A stretch of DNA of 64,000 nt from Crocinitomicaceae bacterium (GTDB lineage Bacteria; Bacteroidota; Bacteroidia; Flavobacteriales_D; Crocinitomicaceae): positions 248,001-312,000 of the forward strand of contig JAQWHI010000019.1 of NCBI GenBank assembly GCA_029249445.1, read 5' to 3'. Below, one piece after another: positions 16,459 to 25,731 of this stretch. The notes beneath the pieces are model-generated. The model did not search any database, was not told where the DNA came from, and saw only the letters and a list, made by a program, of their open reading frames with translations. Within the stretch, counting starts at the first letter, position 1. Every line of letters starts with the position of its first letter. The translations under genes and the position numbers were made by a program.

Positions 16459-18279
16459 ATGGGGATACTTCGCACTCTCTCACTAACAAAATTGACTGGT
16501 CTATTCATTGCTATCGTCATCATTTCGAAAATCGTGGCGAATGGTGACTGGAAAAATGACCAGTCTATAATTGGGGGAGACGTTCGTGGATACTACGCAT
16601 ACCTTCCGGCCCTATTCATCAATAATGATCTTAAATTTCAAGATTTAGAAGTCTATAAAATGACCCGACCAGGCTACCAAGTATGGACAAAGCAAACCAA
16701 AGATGGAACACGATTCATAAAGTACACGTGCGGCATGGCAATAATGTACTCTCCTTTCTTTTTTATCGCTGACGCACTGGCCTCAAATCTTGGTGCAGCC
16801 CCTGATGGGTTTAGTTGGCCTTACCGAATTGCGTTAATTGTAGCTTCAATCTTTTACTTGTTAGTTGGGCTTATTTTCCTGAGTAAGTTCTTGTTGCGGT
16901 TTTTTAGCGAATATTCTGTCTCCATTGCCCTGATTGTACTTTTTCTCGGAACCAACCTGTACAATTATGAAACCAAACACCTCACCTACTCACACGGTTA
17001 CAGTTTTGCATTAATATCACTATTCCTTTATGCTGCGCTCTCATGGTTTGAAAGCTTTCGTATACGCTGGGCAATCTGGATGGGAGTGAGCTTTGGACTT
17101 ATGGTTCTTATTCGCCCAATTGATATCATATTTATAAGTTTTGTGATTCTATACGGAGTTACAACAATTGTTGATTTTAAATCACGCCTGAGACTTCTTT
17201 GGAAGTACAAGCTCCATATCGCGGTATTCATGCTGTTGTCTTTTTTAATGGTTCTCCCACAGCTACTTTATTTCAACTACATTTCAGGAAACTTCTTGTT
17301 TTACTCCTACAACGATGAATCTTTCTTTTTTGGAAGCCCCCATTTGTATGATACGTTGTTTAGTTTTCGAAACGGATGGCTCATTTATAGCCCTATTCTC
17401 ATTCTAGCCATTATTGGTTTGTTTTTTATTCGTAAAAAATCAAATGCTCTTTTTTCTTTTACCATAATTACATCTATAACTTATTTCTACACAATTGCCT
17501 CATGGTGGTGCTGGTGGTATGTTGGATTCGGAAACAGGGCTTTTATTAATCTTTACCCAATACTCGCTATAGGTTTATGCACATTTATTGAATTAGTCAA
17601 TAAAAAAGGCATTGCCATACGATGGGCCTTGAACAGTATTATTATAGGGCTAATTACATTAAATGCTTTTCAATCCTATCAGTTCGAAAATAATATCATC
17701 CATTGGGGATACATGTCCAAAGAAGCTTATATCGACGCATGGGGAAGAACACAGCCATCACAAACCCAACAAATGTTTTTACATGTCCCGGATTTAAAGG
17801 CAGCAAAAAAAGGAGAAAACCTTGTTTCGGTTCCTAACATTAAAATTTTAAAGCACATTAAAAATAATTTTGAAACGGACTCAAATACCGATTCATTGCT
17901 CCTATTAAATGTTCAAAATAACGACTCCTATAGCGGAAATCGAGCCCTTTATTATCCAAAAATGTCGGAATACATTGCGAATACGACTTTTACGGTTCCT
18001 GAAAATTCCACACATGTACATATAAGCTTCAAAGTAAAACGAGAAGATAAAATCCTGGCGGTTGTGGAAGGTGTAGACCATCCCTTTTATTTTCTTTCTG
18101 GTGAAATAGTCACTTTAGAAAATGACTGGGAACAAGTTGAATTGTTTGCAAAACTTCCAAAAGACAACAAAGTAAAACAACTCATGTTCTATGCCTGGAA
18201 CAAGTGTTTGCTTCCGGTATGCATTGATGACCTGGAAATCAAACTGGTCAACTTCACATACAATGATCTTGAATATTAA
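16459..18279 (+). CDS. Large multi-pass membrane protein, probable GT-C-type glycosyltransferase
   Basis: A 606-residue protein with about ten hydrophobic segments from residue 8 to about 415, then a soluble C-terminal domain of about 180 residues. Between TM1 and TM2 a long extracytoplasmic loop holds GGDVRGYYAYLPAL, a layout like GT-C lipid-linked sugar transferases, where an acidic residue in loop 1 is catalytic. The C-terminal part looks like a beta-rich, carbohydrate-binding type of fold (weak evidence). It stands alone behind the 52-bp repeats. I do not recognise a named family, so the GT-C call is an inference from topology. Confidence 0.55.
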   Translation: MGILRTLSLTKLTGLFIAIVIISKIVANGDWKNDQSIIGGDVRGYYAYLPALFINNDLKFQDLEVYKMTRPGYQVWTKQTKDGTRFIKYTCGMAIMYSPFFFIADALASNLGAAPDGFSWPYRIALIVASIFYLLVGLIFLSKFLLRFFSEYSVSIALIVLFLGTNLYNYETKHLTYSHGYSFALISLFLYAALSWFESFRIRWAIWMGVSFGLMVLIRPIDIIFISFVILYGVTTIVDFKSRLRLLWKYKLHIAVFMLLSFLMVLPQLLYFNYISGNFLFYSYNDESFFFGSPHLYDTLFSFRNGWLIYSPILILAIIGLFFIRKKSNALFSFTIITSITYFYTIASWWCWWYVGFGNRAFINLYPILAIGLCTFIELVNKKGIAIRWALNSIIIGLITLNAFQSYQFENNIIHWGYMSKEAYIDAWGRTQPSQTQQMFLHVPDLKAAKKGENLVSVPNIKILKHIKNNFETDSNTDSLLLLNVQNNDSYSGNRALYYPKMSEYIANTTFTVPENSTHVHISFKVKREDKILAVVEGVDHPFYFLSGEIVTLENDWEQVELFAKLPKDNKVKQLMFYAWNKCLLPVCIDDLEIKLVNFTYNDLEY

Positions 18280-18349
18280 TTGGTAAAATATTTAAAAGAA
18301 AAAGTCGTGTTTGAATCTAAATTCAAAATGATTTTAAATCTTTGTTCTA

Positions 18350-18892
18350 ATGATTACTATAGAACATGCTAACATCAACTATCTAACGAAGCAAGAAATA
18401 GAGCAAATTCATCAACTTATGGTGCAAGCCTATGCCGCGACTGAAACTGAAATCTGGGGTGATAATTACGTCAGAATGGAACTGGATGCGTTCATCGATT
18501 TACTCAAAAACAGCTGTATTCAATTGGCTCGTCTGCATGGAGAAATCGTTGGAAGTATTGCCACAACGCAAATCGACAAAGAATCGTATGGGTTTGGTCT
18601 ACTTAATGTTCATGCATCAAAAAGTGGAAAAGGCATTGGAAAAATGCTCATAGAAGCCTCAGAATCATTTGCTTTAAAGAAAGGGGCAAAATACATGAAA
18701 ATTGAAATCCTTCGCCCCTCGAATCTTGAGGTTCCTCAAAAAGTAATGCTTGCCAAATGGTATGCCTCTTTAGGTTATAAATTTGTGAAGTCACTGCGCT
18801 TTGAAGACCTGAAAGTATCTCAAGCAGAAAAAGCATTAAAGCTTATCGCTCCGGCACACTTCGATTGCTATATAAAATCATTGAGGCCCTAA
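18350..18892 (+). CDS. GNAT family N-acetyltransferase
   Basis: A 180-residue protein with the GNAT core: LLNVHASKSGKGIGKMLIEAS at about 85-105 is motif A, with a Q/RxxGxG/A-like acetyl-CoA loop (SGKGIGK), and YASLGYKFV near 143-151 is motif B. The acceptor cannot be predicted. A near-consensus -7 element (AATCTTTG, 18337-18344) sits only five bases before the ATG. It is convergent with the bestrophin operon. Confidence 0.82.
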   Translation: MITIEHANINYLTKQEIEQIHQLMVQAYAATETEIWGDNYVRMELDAFIDLLKNSCIQLARLHGEIVGSIATTQIDKESYGFGLLNVHASKSGKGIGKMLIEASESFALKKGAKYMKIEILRPSNLEVPQKVMLAKWYASLGYKFVKSLRFEDLKVSQAEKALKLIAPAHFDCYIKSLRP

Positions 18893-18919
18893 AGAAAAAC
18901 TATTTTCCAACCCGGAAAA
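18892..18919 (-). terminator. Intrinsic terminator of the CNNM-bestrophin operon
   Basis: On the minus strand, TTTTCC (plus 18914-18919) pairs with GGAAAA (plus 18903-18908) around a five-base loop, followed by TAGTTTTTCTTT. It lies just beyond the bestrophin-like stop at 18932 and before the convergent GNAT stop. Confidence 0.5.
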
Positions 18920-18931
18920 CAGGGCCTTCAA

Positions 18932-19801
18932 TCATTCACGAAAAATCTCAACAATATTGGCTTTGATCTTGACACAAAGGTTGTGCGTCGGTAAATCGTT
19001 GTCATCCGTACCAAAAGGGTCTTCAATTTCTTCTGCCAATATTTCCATTGACACGAGAACATAAAAGAGAAACATCGCTATAATAATAGAATAATACCCA
19101 AAAACCGGAATAAAGGCCAATGGAATTGTCGTAACATAAATAAAAATGAATTTCTTCAAAAACAAACTATACGAAAATGGTATTGGTGTGTTTTTAATAC
19201 GCTCACATGCACCTAAACTGTCGAGCAATGCATTCATGTTTTTGTCCAAAACAAGAAACTCTTCTTGACTAATTTTACCTTCTGACTTTAATTGCTGAGT
19301 GCGCAAATACATCTGTTGACTGATCGCATTTGGTACGTGTTCTTTCTTCGACAAATGAGCTGCTTCTTGTTCAGTTAATTCCAATTCACTATAAACTACG
19401 CCGTCTCTCAGATGTTCTTTCGTGGCAAACACAAAATTAGGTATCGCTGTTGTGAAAAAGGTCCGGTGCTCTTGCTCTTTGATTATCGAAGAAATTTTTA
19501 TCGCCAAATTGCGCGTGTCATTTACTAAAGCACCCCATTTTTTTCTTCCTTCCCACCACCTATCATACGCTGTATTTGTTCGGAAGACCAGCAATAAAGA
19601 AATCACAAAACCAACAATCGAGTAAACGGACAATAAGGACTCCAACACCTCAATACCATCGAAATATTCAATCATTGCAAAAGAAAGAAAGGCTGAAAAA
19701 ACGCCAATATAAATTATCTCTTTCCAAAGCATACGCAACGTATCACTCTTGTGCAGTGCAAAAATAAGTTTGAACCAATTTTTTGGGTTGTATTTAATCA
19801 T
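18932..19801 (-). CDS. Bestrophin-like (UPF0187) membrane channel protein
   Basis: A 289-residue inner-membrane protein with four main hydrophobic segments, two near residues 30-70 and two near 205-245. FRTNTAYDRWWEGRKKWG and the late EIEDPFGTDDNDLP motif are the strongest bestrophin family signatures; the second corresponds to the acidic calcium-clasp region of animal bestrophins. Bacterial homologues form pentameric ion channels. The start overlaps the HAD gene stop by four bases (ATGA). It is the last gene of a coupled four-gene operon. Confidence 0.88.
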   Translation of the reverse strand: MIKYNPKNWFKLIFALHKSDTLRMLWKEIIYIGVFSAFLSFAMIEYFDGIEVLESLLSVYSIVGFVISLLLVFRTNTAYDRWWEGRKKWGALVNDTRNLAIKISSIIKEQEHRTFFTTAIPNFVFATKEHLRDGVVYSELELTEQEAAHLSKKEHVPNAISQQMYLRTQQLKSEGKISQEEFLVLDKNMNALLDSLGACERIKNTPIPFSYSLFLKKFIFIYVTTIPLAFIPVFGYYSIIIAMFLFYVLVSMEILAEEIEDPFGTDDNDLPTHNLCVKIKANIVEIFRE

Positions 19802-20466
19802 ACTTGCTTTTTCATGTGGTTTAACATCAATGACATCGTTGCAAATTGATAATTTGCAACCTCAATTTTTGGATCAGGGGTGTGGGTTTTTTCCGGTATA
19901 CAAACGACCGTCATCCTCGCTGAAAGGGCTGAAATTATTCCGTTAAACGAATCTTCAATCACCAAACACTTCGAAGGGCTCACACCCAATTCTTGCGCAA
20001 CTGTCAAATACACCGCAGGATGTGGTTTTCCAAACTCTTCATCCTCAGCGGAATGAACAACATCAAAGACAGAACTAATGCCCAAGGTATTTAGCACTGC
20101 TTCGATTAATACATTATAAGACGATGTTCCGAGGCCAAGCTTAATGTTTTTTGACTTCAAATATTCAAGCGTGTCAATAACTCCGGGCAATGGAACACCA
20201 TTGTCCTCAATCAATGCAATCATTTTTTGGACAATCAAATTTTCTACATCTTTTACTGATAATCTTTCCCAGCCCACCTCTTGATGCCAATATGTAATCA
20301 CTTCATCGATCCGCAACCCAACTGTTTTCTGAAAGTCTTTTTTCGTAATCATACAGCCTACAGAATGAAATGCTTCTTCCATGGCAATCTTCCAAAGAGG
20401 CTCTGAGTCAATTAATACGCCATCCATATCAAATATTACGGCTTTATATTTATTTGGATTTATCAC
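19798..20466 (-). CDS. HAD-IA sugar-phosphate phosphatase, HxpB/YniC-like
   Basis: A 222-residue haloacid dehalogenase-type hydrolase. The nucleophile motif FDMDGVLIDSEPLW holds Asp13 and Asp15. The cap region has TVGLRIDEVITYW, close to the hexitol phosphatase HxpB of enterobacteria, and the later motifs GTSS, KPHPAVY and IEDSFNG complete the set. It probably dephosphorylates hexose or hexitol phosphates. It begins with GTG, overlapping the upstream stop as GTGA, so it is translationally coupled on both sides. Confidence 0.87.
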   Translation of the reverse strand: MINPNKYKAVIFDMDGVLIDSEPLWKIAMEEAFHSVGCMITKKDFQKTVGLRIDEVITYWHQEVGWERLSVKDVENLIVQKMIALIEDNGVPLPGVIDTLEYLKSKNIKLGLGTSSYNVLIEAVLNTLGISSVFDVVHSAEDEEFGKPHPAVYLTVAQELGVSPSKCLVIEDSFNGIISALSARMTVVCIPEKTHTPDPKIEVANYQFATMSLMLNHMKKQV

Positions 20467-21302
20467 TTTTTTGGGCAGATATTATACAACTTCATTTCAC
20501 CAACTAGCGGATTTTTCTCGTCTGCCACAAAAATTGAATCTTTGTTTAAAACGACTATTGATTCACGCTGCGACATTGAATTAAATTTAAATGTTTTTAC
20601 CGTTACTAATTTCCCATTAATCAGCTTCTTTACAATGTACCTGTCATAGGTCAATAAATAAAACCTGTCATTGTACTGATCAACTGCTGTAATCCCATCT
20701 CGCCACCATCCATTCTTTCCGATGAACGTGTATCCCGAACAGTACACTGTATAGTCTCCTGGACTCGTTGGAATCTTATAAATACGTGTGTTTCCTTTTG
20801 ACGGGTTGGATCGGTCTTTGGTAAACAACCAGATCGAATCATTATAAAAAGCCATTCCTTCAGCGTCAAAATACATTGAATCCGATACAGGAGGAAATGA
20901 TCGCTGTTCGCCGTAATTAAATTTAATGGTTTTTGCGCTCACTTCTGACTTTTTTAGCACATCCTTGATCGCAACTTTGTATATCTTCAGACCCAACCGT
21001 TTGTTTTCATTGTTACCAATGTCGCCAATATATATGAACTTATCATCAATCGTAATGTCCTCCCAATCTTTGTTTTTTGCATTCAAAACATCCACCTTTC
21101 GTATTATTTCCCCCTTTAGTGTAAGTAGATAAAGCCTACTCTTTCCGCCACCATCATTAAATGCAATTAGCGTTGTATCATTCAACAACTCCAATCCTGA
21201 AATTTCCGCAAGAGATTTTGACAGATCATAGTTTTTTATCAACTGGGCAGAGGCAGAAGCTCCAAGCAAGAGAAATCCAATTATCACGGCCAATGTTTTC
21301 AT
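20463..21302 (-). CDS. Exported beta-propeller-like protein of unknown function
   Basis: A 279-residue protein with a signal peptide (MKTLAVIIGFLLLGASASAQ). The rest is a series of short repeats, with LAEISGLELL, NKDWEDITID, YIGDIGNNE, YFDAEGMAFY and IWLFTKDRS, suggesting a beta-propeller. The DWEDI and GDIGNN elements resemble SdiA-regulated or esterase/phytase-like propellers. No catalytic residue set can be assigned. It overlaps the CNNM gene stop and the HAD start by four bases each, so it belongs functionally with a membrane transport operon. Confidence 0.65.
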   Translation of the reverse strand: MKTLAVIIGFLLLGASASAQLIKNYDLSKSLAEISGLELLNDTTLIAFNDGGGKSRLYLLTLKGEIIRKVDVLNAKNKDWEDITIDDKFIYIGDIGNNENKRLGLKIYKVAIKDVLKKSEVSAKTIKFNYGEQRSFPPVSDSMYFDAEGMAFYNDSIWLFTKDRSNPSKGNTRIYKIPTSPGDYTVYCSGYTFIGKNGWWRDGITAVDQYNDRFYLLTYDRYIVKKLINGKLVTVKTFKFNSMSQRESIVVLNKDSIFVADEKNPLVGEMKLYNICPKK

Positions 21303-22555
21303 GACACTACCTTTAAATGTACCACATCTATTCTGTTGTGGCTTACTTCTTCTATTTCCATCAAAAGCCCTTCTACCTCAAGTCTCGTGCCAGCCTTGGG
21401 TATATTTGCTACATGATGAATTATAAATCCTCCTAATGTCTCATACTCTTCATTTTCACTCAATGTGAATTCATATGTATCATTTAAGTAATCGATTTCC
21501 AAACGCGCAGAAAACCGGTATTCATTTTCTCCTAATTTTTCTTCCAACAAGTCTTCTGTATCAAACTCATCTTCAATTTCTCCAAAAATCTCTTCAATCA
21601 CATCCTCTATCGTAACAATTCCAGATGTTCCCCCATATTCATCAACGACAACTGCAATGTTCCCGCTACTCTTCGTGAAAAGTTCTAAAAGTTCCTTTCC
21701 TGGAGTTGCCTCAGGAACGAAAATCATTGGAAGCAGAATCTGTTTAATTTCCTCTGGTTTTTTAAAGATTTCAAATGAATGCACATAACCGATAATGTTA
21801 TCAATGTTCTCCCGATATACAAGTATTTTTGTCTTTCCAGTATCAATAAATTTTTGCTGTAACTCTTGAATTGAATCCTCAATTTCAACAGAAATTAACT
21901 CTGTACGAGGGACCATACAATCACGCGCCTTAACCGAATCAAAATCCAAAGCATTTTGTAAAATTTGCATTTCATTCCCAAACTCTTCTTCATCTTTCAT
22001 TCGATCGTTTATATCTTGCACATAATGCTCTAAATCCACTTTCGAAAACACCTTTTTATCGGTTTCGCTATCAATCCGAAACAACTTCAATACTGCACTA
22101 CTTATTGCTGAGATAATATGTGTTGGAAAATAAAGAATGCCATAAATAAATAGCATTGGAACTACCGTATATTTAAGATATCCATTTGGGTTTATTTGAA
22201 CGATGGCTTTTGGTAAAAATTCAGCGACAACAAGCACAAGAGCTGTTGAAAAAACCGTTTGAATAAACAAAACAATAGCGGTAGTGTGTATACCCCAGCC
22301 ATATATAACTGGCTCTAAAACGTCAGCAGAACACAATCCAAAAAAGACCAGAGAAATGTTGTTTCCAAGTAAGAGCATTGCAATAAAATGCGCCTCGTTT
22401 TTATAAAAAACCCCTAAAACTTTGCTGCTAAGTGTTCCTTTGGATTTGTCCAATTCGATTTTCAATCGATTGGAAGATATATACGCTATTTCCAGCCCTG
22501 AAAAAAAAGCTGAAAACACAAGAGTGATAATAATACCAATAAAGGAAGCTTCCAT
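21299..22555 (-). CDS. CNNM/CBS-domain transporter (HlyC/CorC family, GldE-like)
   Basis: A 418-residue protein with an N-terminal CNNM transmembrane domain (about 1-185, starting SFIGIIITLVFSAFFSGLEIAYIS), a CBS pair (about 205-330, with ARDCMVPRTEL and VVVDEYGGTSGIVTIEDVIEEI) and a CorC_HlyC domain at the end. Such proteins move or sense Mg2+ and other divalent ions; GldE of gliding flavobacteria belongs to this group. gldD and ssb, the usual gldE neighbours, are absent here, so I do not name it gldE. It is first in the four-gene operon. Confidence 0.88.
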   Translation of the reverse strand: MEASFIGIIITLVFSAFFSGLEIAYISSNRLKIELDKSKGTLSSKVLGVFYKNEAHFIAMLLLGNNISLVFFGLCSADVLEPVIYGWGIHTTAIVLFIQTVFSTALVLVVAEFLPKAIVQINPNGYLKYTVVPMLFIYGILYFPTHIISAISSAVLKLFRIDSETDKKVFSKVDLEHYVQDINDRMKDEEEFGNEMQILQNALDFDSVKARDCMVPRTELISVEIEDSIQELQQKFIDTGKTKILVYRENIDNIIGYVHSFEIFKKPEEIKQILLPMIFVPEATPGKELLELFTKSSGNIAVVVDEYGGTSGIVTIEDVIEEIFGEIEDEFDTEDLLEEKLGENEYRFSARLEIDYLNDTYEFTLSENEEYETLGGFIIHHVANIPKAGTRLEVEGLLMEIEEVSHNRIDVVHLKVVS

Positions 22556-22595
22556 GTATTGTGGTTACACGATGAAAGATACAAATTCTCGTGAA

Positions 22596-23870
22596 CTAAA
22601 GAACATCATGCCCAATATCCCTCCGGAAAAATGCATTTTCAAACTCAATTTTCCCAACTGATTCATACGACTTTTTTAATGCTGTTTTGAGGTCTTTACC
22701 ATAAGATGTTACTGCCAAAACACGGCCGCCTGATGTTGATACAACTGGACCATCTGGTGTTGTTCCTGCATGAAATACAATGGAATCAGTAATGGAGTTA
22801 AGACCAAAAATTTGTTTTCCTTTTTGGTACTTTTCAGGGTATCCTCCTGAAACCATCATTACTGTTGAAGCGCTTCTTTCATCAAACTGCACGTCTCTTT
22901 CTGAAAGTGTATTCGTTGCCACGCCTTCAAATAAATCTAAAATATCAGATTTTAATCGAGGTATTACCACTTCTGTTTCAGGATCTCCCATACGGCAATT
23001 GTACTCAATCACGTAAGGTTCATTTTTCACATTAATCAGTCCGAAAAAGATAAATCCCTTGTATTTAATCCCGTCAGCCTTCAACCCTTTGACCGTAGGA
23101 ATGATTACTTGGTTTTTAATTTTGTCTAAAAATGTTGGGTTTGCAAACGGAACTGGAGAAACAGCTCCCATTCCTCCTGTATTTAACCCTTTATCGCCTT
23201 CGCCTATGCGCTTGTAGTCCTTCGCTTCTGGCAAAATTTTATAGGCGTCACCATCTGTAATTACAAAACATGACAGTTCTACCCCATCAAGAAATTGCTC
23301 AATTACAACACGTGAACTTGCCTCTCCAAATTTAGCGTCAGCCAGCATGTTTTTCAACTCGGCCTTTGCCTCATCTAAATCTTCAAGAATCAGGACTCCT
23401 TTTCCTGCAGCCAAACCATCGGCTTTCAAAACGTACGGTGATTTCATAGCGTCCAAAAACGCATAACCCGCTTCTAAGGTATCTTTTGTAAATGTTGCAT
23501 ATTTCGCCGTGGGGATGTTGTGTCGGCGCATAAATTCTTTTGCAAAATCTTTGCTCCCTTCGAGCTGAGCCGCTTCTTTGTTCGGACCCACAACGGCCAC
23601 TTTCGCAAGTGCTTCATCCGCTTCAAAAAAATCGGCTATTCCATTAACAAGTGGATCTTCTGGGCCAACTACTACAATATCTATTGCATTCTCGATAATA
23701 AAGGCCTTGATGCCTTCAAAATCATTTACAGATAAGTTAATGTTTTTGCCATGATTCTTTGTTCCAGCATTTCCTGGGGCAATAAATAACTCTTCAAGTA
23801 TTGAACTTTCTGATATTTTCCATGACAGTGCATGTTCTCTCCCTCCGGATCCTAGCAATAAAACGCGCAT
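22596..23870 (-). CDS. purD: Phosphoribosylamine--glycine ligase
   Basis: The second step of purine synthesis, joining glycine to phosphoribosylamine with ATP. At 424 residues, with the N-terminal LLLGSGGREHALSW, the ATP-grasp region containing VLKADGLAAGKGV, and EYNCRMGDPETEV near residue 290, it is a standard PurD. It starts ten bases after purQ, forming a two-gene purine operon. Confidence 0.96.
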   Translation of the reverse strand: MRVLLLGSGGREHALSWKISESSILEELFIAPGNAGTKNHGKNINLSVNDFEGIKAFIIENAIDIVVVGPEDPLVNGIADFFEADEALAKVAVVGPNKEAAQLEGSKDFAKEFMRRHNIPTAKYATFTKDTLEAGYAFLDAMKSPYVLKADGLAAGKGVLILEDLDEAKAELKNMLADAKFGEASSRVVIEQFLDGVELSCFVITDGDAYKILPEAKDYKRIGEGDKGLNTGGMGAVSPVPFANPTFLDKIKNQVIIPTVKGLKADGIKYKGFIFFGLINVKNEPYVIEYNCRMGDPETEVVIPRLKSDILDLFEGVATNTLSERDVQFDERSASTVMMVSGGYPEKYQKGKQIFGLNSITDSIVFHAGTTPDGPVVSTSGGRVLAVTSYGKDLKTALKKSYESVGKIEFENAFFRRDIGHDVL

Positions 23871-23879
23871 AAATTCTAA

Positions 23880-24566
23880 TTAACAGTGTGCTAAAATTGA
23901 TTCAAACATGGCTTTCCCATCTAAGTTTGAAAGCTCTGCATCTGCAGCTCTCTCAGGGTGTGGCATCATTCCGAATACATTTCTTGCTTCATTGCAAACA
24001 CCAGCAATGTTATTAATGGATCCATTCGGATTTACATCTCCAGAAACTTCTGCCTGCTCAGTACAGTATCGAAACAAAACTTGATTGTTCTCTGTCAATC
24101 TTGCAATCGTTTCATCTGAAGCATAATATCTTCCCTCTCCATGTGCGATCGGAATCTTATATGCTCTATCTGGATTTAACCCTTTTGTAATCCCTGCAGT
24201 TGTCGGTTCAGGTTTTAAATAGACATTTTTACAAATAAACTTTTGGTTGTCATTGTGTAACAATGCTCCATCCAATAAGCCAGACTCAGTTAAGATTTGA
24301 AACCCATTACAAACTCCAAGTACATACCCACCATTTTCGGCGTGTTTAATGACCTCCGTCATAATCGGAGAAAGCTTTGCAATCGCTCCAGACCGAAGGT
24401 AATCCCCATAAGAAAACCCCCCAGGTAAAACAACAAAATCAACCCCTTTTAAATCTGCCTCTTTGTGCCACAAACGCTCAACTTCTTGACCAAGTAAAGA
24501 TTCAAGAACATAAATCATGTCCTCATCGCAATTGGACCCTGGGAAAGTTACTACTCCAAACTTCAT
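23880..24566 (-). CDS. purQ: Phosphoribosylformylglycinamidine synthase, glutaminase subunit
   Basis: Supplies ammonia from glutamine to PurL in purine synthesis. The 228 residues form a class I glutamine amidotransferase: VTFPGSNCD at the start, LPGGFSYGD near 47, the nucleophile Cys86 in LGVCNGFQ, and the His-Glu pair in MPHPERA near the end. It is PurQ of the separate-subunit type, so purL and purS must be elsewhere. It heads the purQ-purD operon. Confidence 0.96.
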   Translation of the reverse strand: MKFGVVTFPGSNCDEDMIYVLESLLGQEVERLWHKEADLKGVDFVVLPGGFSYGDYLRSGAIAKLSPIMTEVIKHAENGGYVLGVCNGFQILTESGLLDGALLHNDNQKFICKNVYLKPEPTTAGITKGLNPDRAYKIPIAHGEGRYYASDETIARLTENNQVLFRYCTEQAEVSGDVNPNGSINNIAGVCNEARNVFGMMPHPERAADAELSNLDGKAMFESILAHC

Positions 24567-24633
24567 TTTTATTTGTTTTAATGTGGGGGAACTGATGTAT
24601 CCCTAATTTACTGATTTGATTCCTAATCGAATA

Positions 24634-24660
24634 CAAAATTACGATTATTCACTTGCCAAA
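24634..24660 (-). promoter_or_regulatory. Putative purQ promoter
   Basis: On the minus strand, TAATTTTG (plus 24634-24641) matches TAnnTTTG. A TTTG (plus 24657-24660) is 15 bases upstream, a little short for the usual spacer, so the -33 assignment is uncertain. The -33 part lies inside the 3' end of the upstream membrane-protein gene. The leader would be about 60 bases, and I see no convincing riboswitch in it. Confidence 0.4.
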
Positions 24661-25670
24661 AAGTATAATGGAAAGAAAAATTTACACACCGAAAACAAAA
24701 ACAACACATAAAAAACTATCGTCGTTGAATTTTTGAGATTTCTGTACCCAAAAGCATAAGGAAAAATAAACATAAGAGGTACAATCAAAACGCTAAGTAC
24801 TTCCTTTTTCTGAAATAGCAGGTAGGCTATTAGGGCCATAAAGAAGGAAAAACTTAGTAAAACCAATATAACCTTAAACAGCTTTTTCAATCGAATTGAG
24901 CTTTTCTGTAATTTTTCTCTCAACCCATTTAAAGAGAGAAAAAACAAAAGTACAACGATAGCCCCTAGTACAATAAGTTCTTTAAACCAGGTCTCAAAAG
25001 TAGCCGAACTAAGGTGGTCATTTGTTAGCTCAATTTGAAAAGTCAACTTATATATTCCTGCATAAACCAAAGGCAAGATTAAACCTATGAGCGTCAATAT
25101 TAATTCACGAAAAACAAAAGGCCGAATCACCCAAATAATCCAAAATAAAAAAACAACAAAGCAGAGCATCAAAGGATCAAATGTAAGTGCCAAACCAACC
25201 AAAAACGCTGCGTTAAAAATTAAACTTCTTGCATCTTCATTTTGTTTTAATTGCAGCAATTGAGATAAGGAAAGAACAAAAAAAGTTTGAGCAACCCCCC
25301 AGCCATCGAGAAAATAGAACGAATGAAAAAAACTTGTTAACACAACATACAACAGCGCAGGTAAATATGTGTTTCGCTCCATAAAACCATTTCTATTGAA
25401 AAACATATTAATAAGAACGGCGTTTAGCATCACAAGTGCCCCTGCAATCAACTGAGACAACACGGATGTTTGTGCGATAATTTTATCCCAAAATCCGAAA
25501 ACCACATTTGTGTCTGCAATGTGATGACTGCCCCACACATTAAGCGCAGCATATCCAACAATTATAAAGGGTAAAAGCAGGAGTACATACGATCTATTTC
25601 CGAAGAATATTCTAACCACATCAACGAAGATACATTTTTTATTCGCTCTTTTTTGCTTAGTAATTATCAT
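24645..25670 (-). CDS. DUF6427-like multi-pass membrane protein
   Basis: About 341 residues with nine or ten hydrophobic helices, starting with VLLLLPFIIVGYAAL. The pattern (NRNGFMERNTYLPALLYVV, then DPLMLCFVVFLFWIIWVIRPF) is like the DUF6427 family, found almost only in Bacteroidota. The ATG at 25670 is preferred; an in-frame ATG at 25694 would place the start inside the divergent promoter region. It lies between purQ and the divergent TraR-like gene. The function is unknown. Confidence 0.7.
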   Translation of the reverse strand: MIITKQKRANKKCIFVDVVRIFFGNRSYVLLLLPFIIVGYAALNVWGSHHIADTNVVFGFWDKIIAQTSVLSQLIAGALVMLNAVLINMFFNRNGFMERNTYLPALLYVVLTSFFHSFYFLDGWGVAQTFFVLSLSQLLQLKQNEDARSLIFNAAFLVGLALTFDPLMLCFVVFLFWIIWVIRPFVFRELILTLIGLILPLVYAGIYKLTFQIELTNDHLSSATFETWFKELIVLGAIVVLLFFLSLNGLREKLQKSSIRLKKLFKVILVLLSFSFFMALIAYLLFQKKEVLSVLIVPLMFIFPYAFGYRNLKNSTTIVFYVLFLFSVCKFFFPLYFLASE

Positions 25671-25683
25671 AATTCTATCTTTA
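25652..25683 (+). promoter_or_regulatory. Putative promoter of the traR/dksA-like gene and lspA
   Basis: TTTG at 25652-25655, a 20-base spacer and TATCTTTA at 25676-25683 (one mismatch to TAnnTTTG). The ATG is at 25732, with AAGGA shortly before it. This would serve the TraR-like gene and lspA, which are six bases apart. Confidence 0.5.
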
Positions 25684-25731
25684 AGCCTTCTCAAGAAAAG
25701 AGATGTAATTTAACCCTAAAAAGGACAGGCT

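Noticed and set aside
24567-24633. Purine riboswitch in the purQ leader
   Set aside because: The leader is only about 60 bases, and I could not find the paired loops of a purine aptamer.
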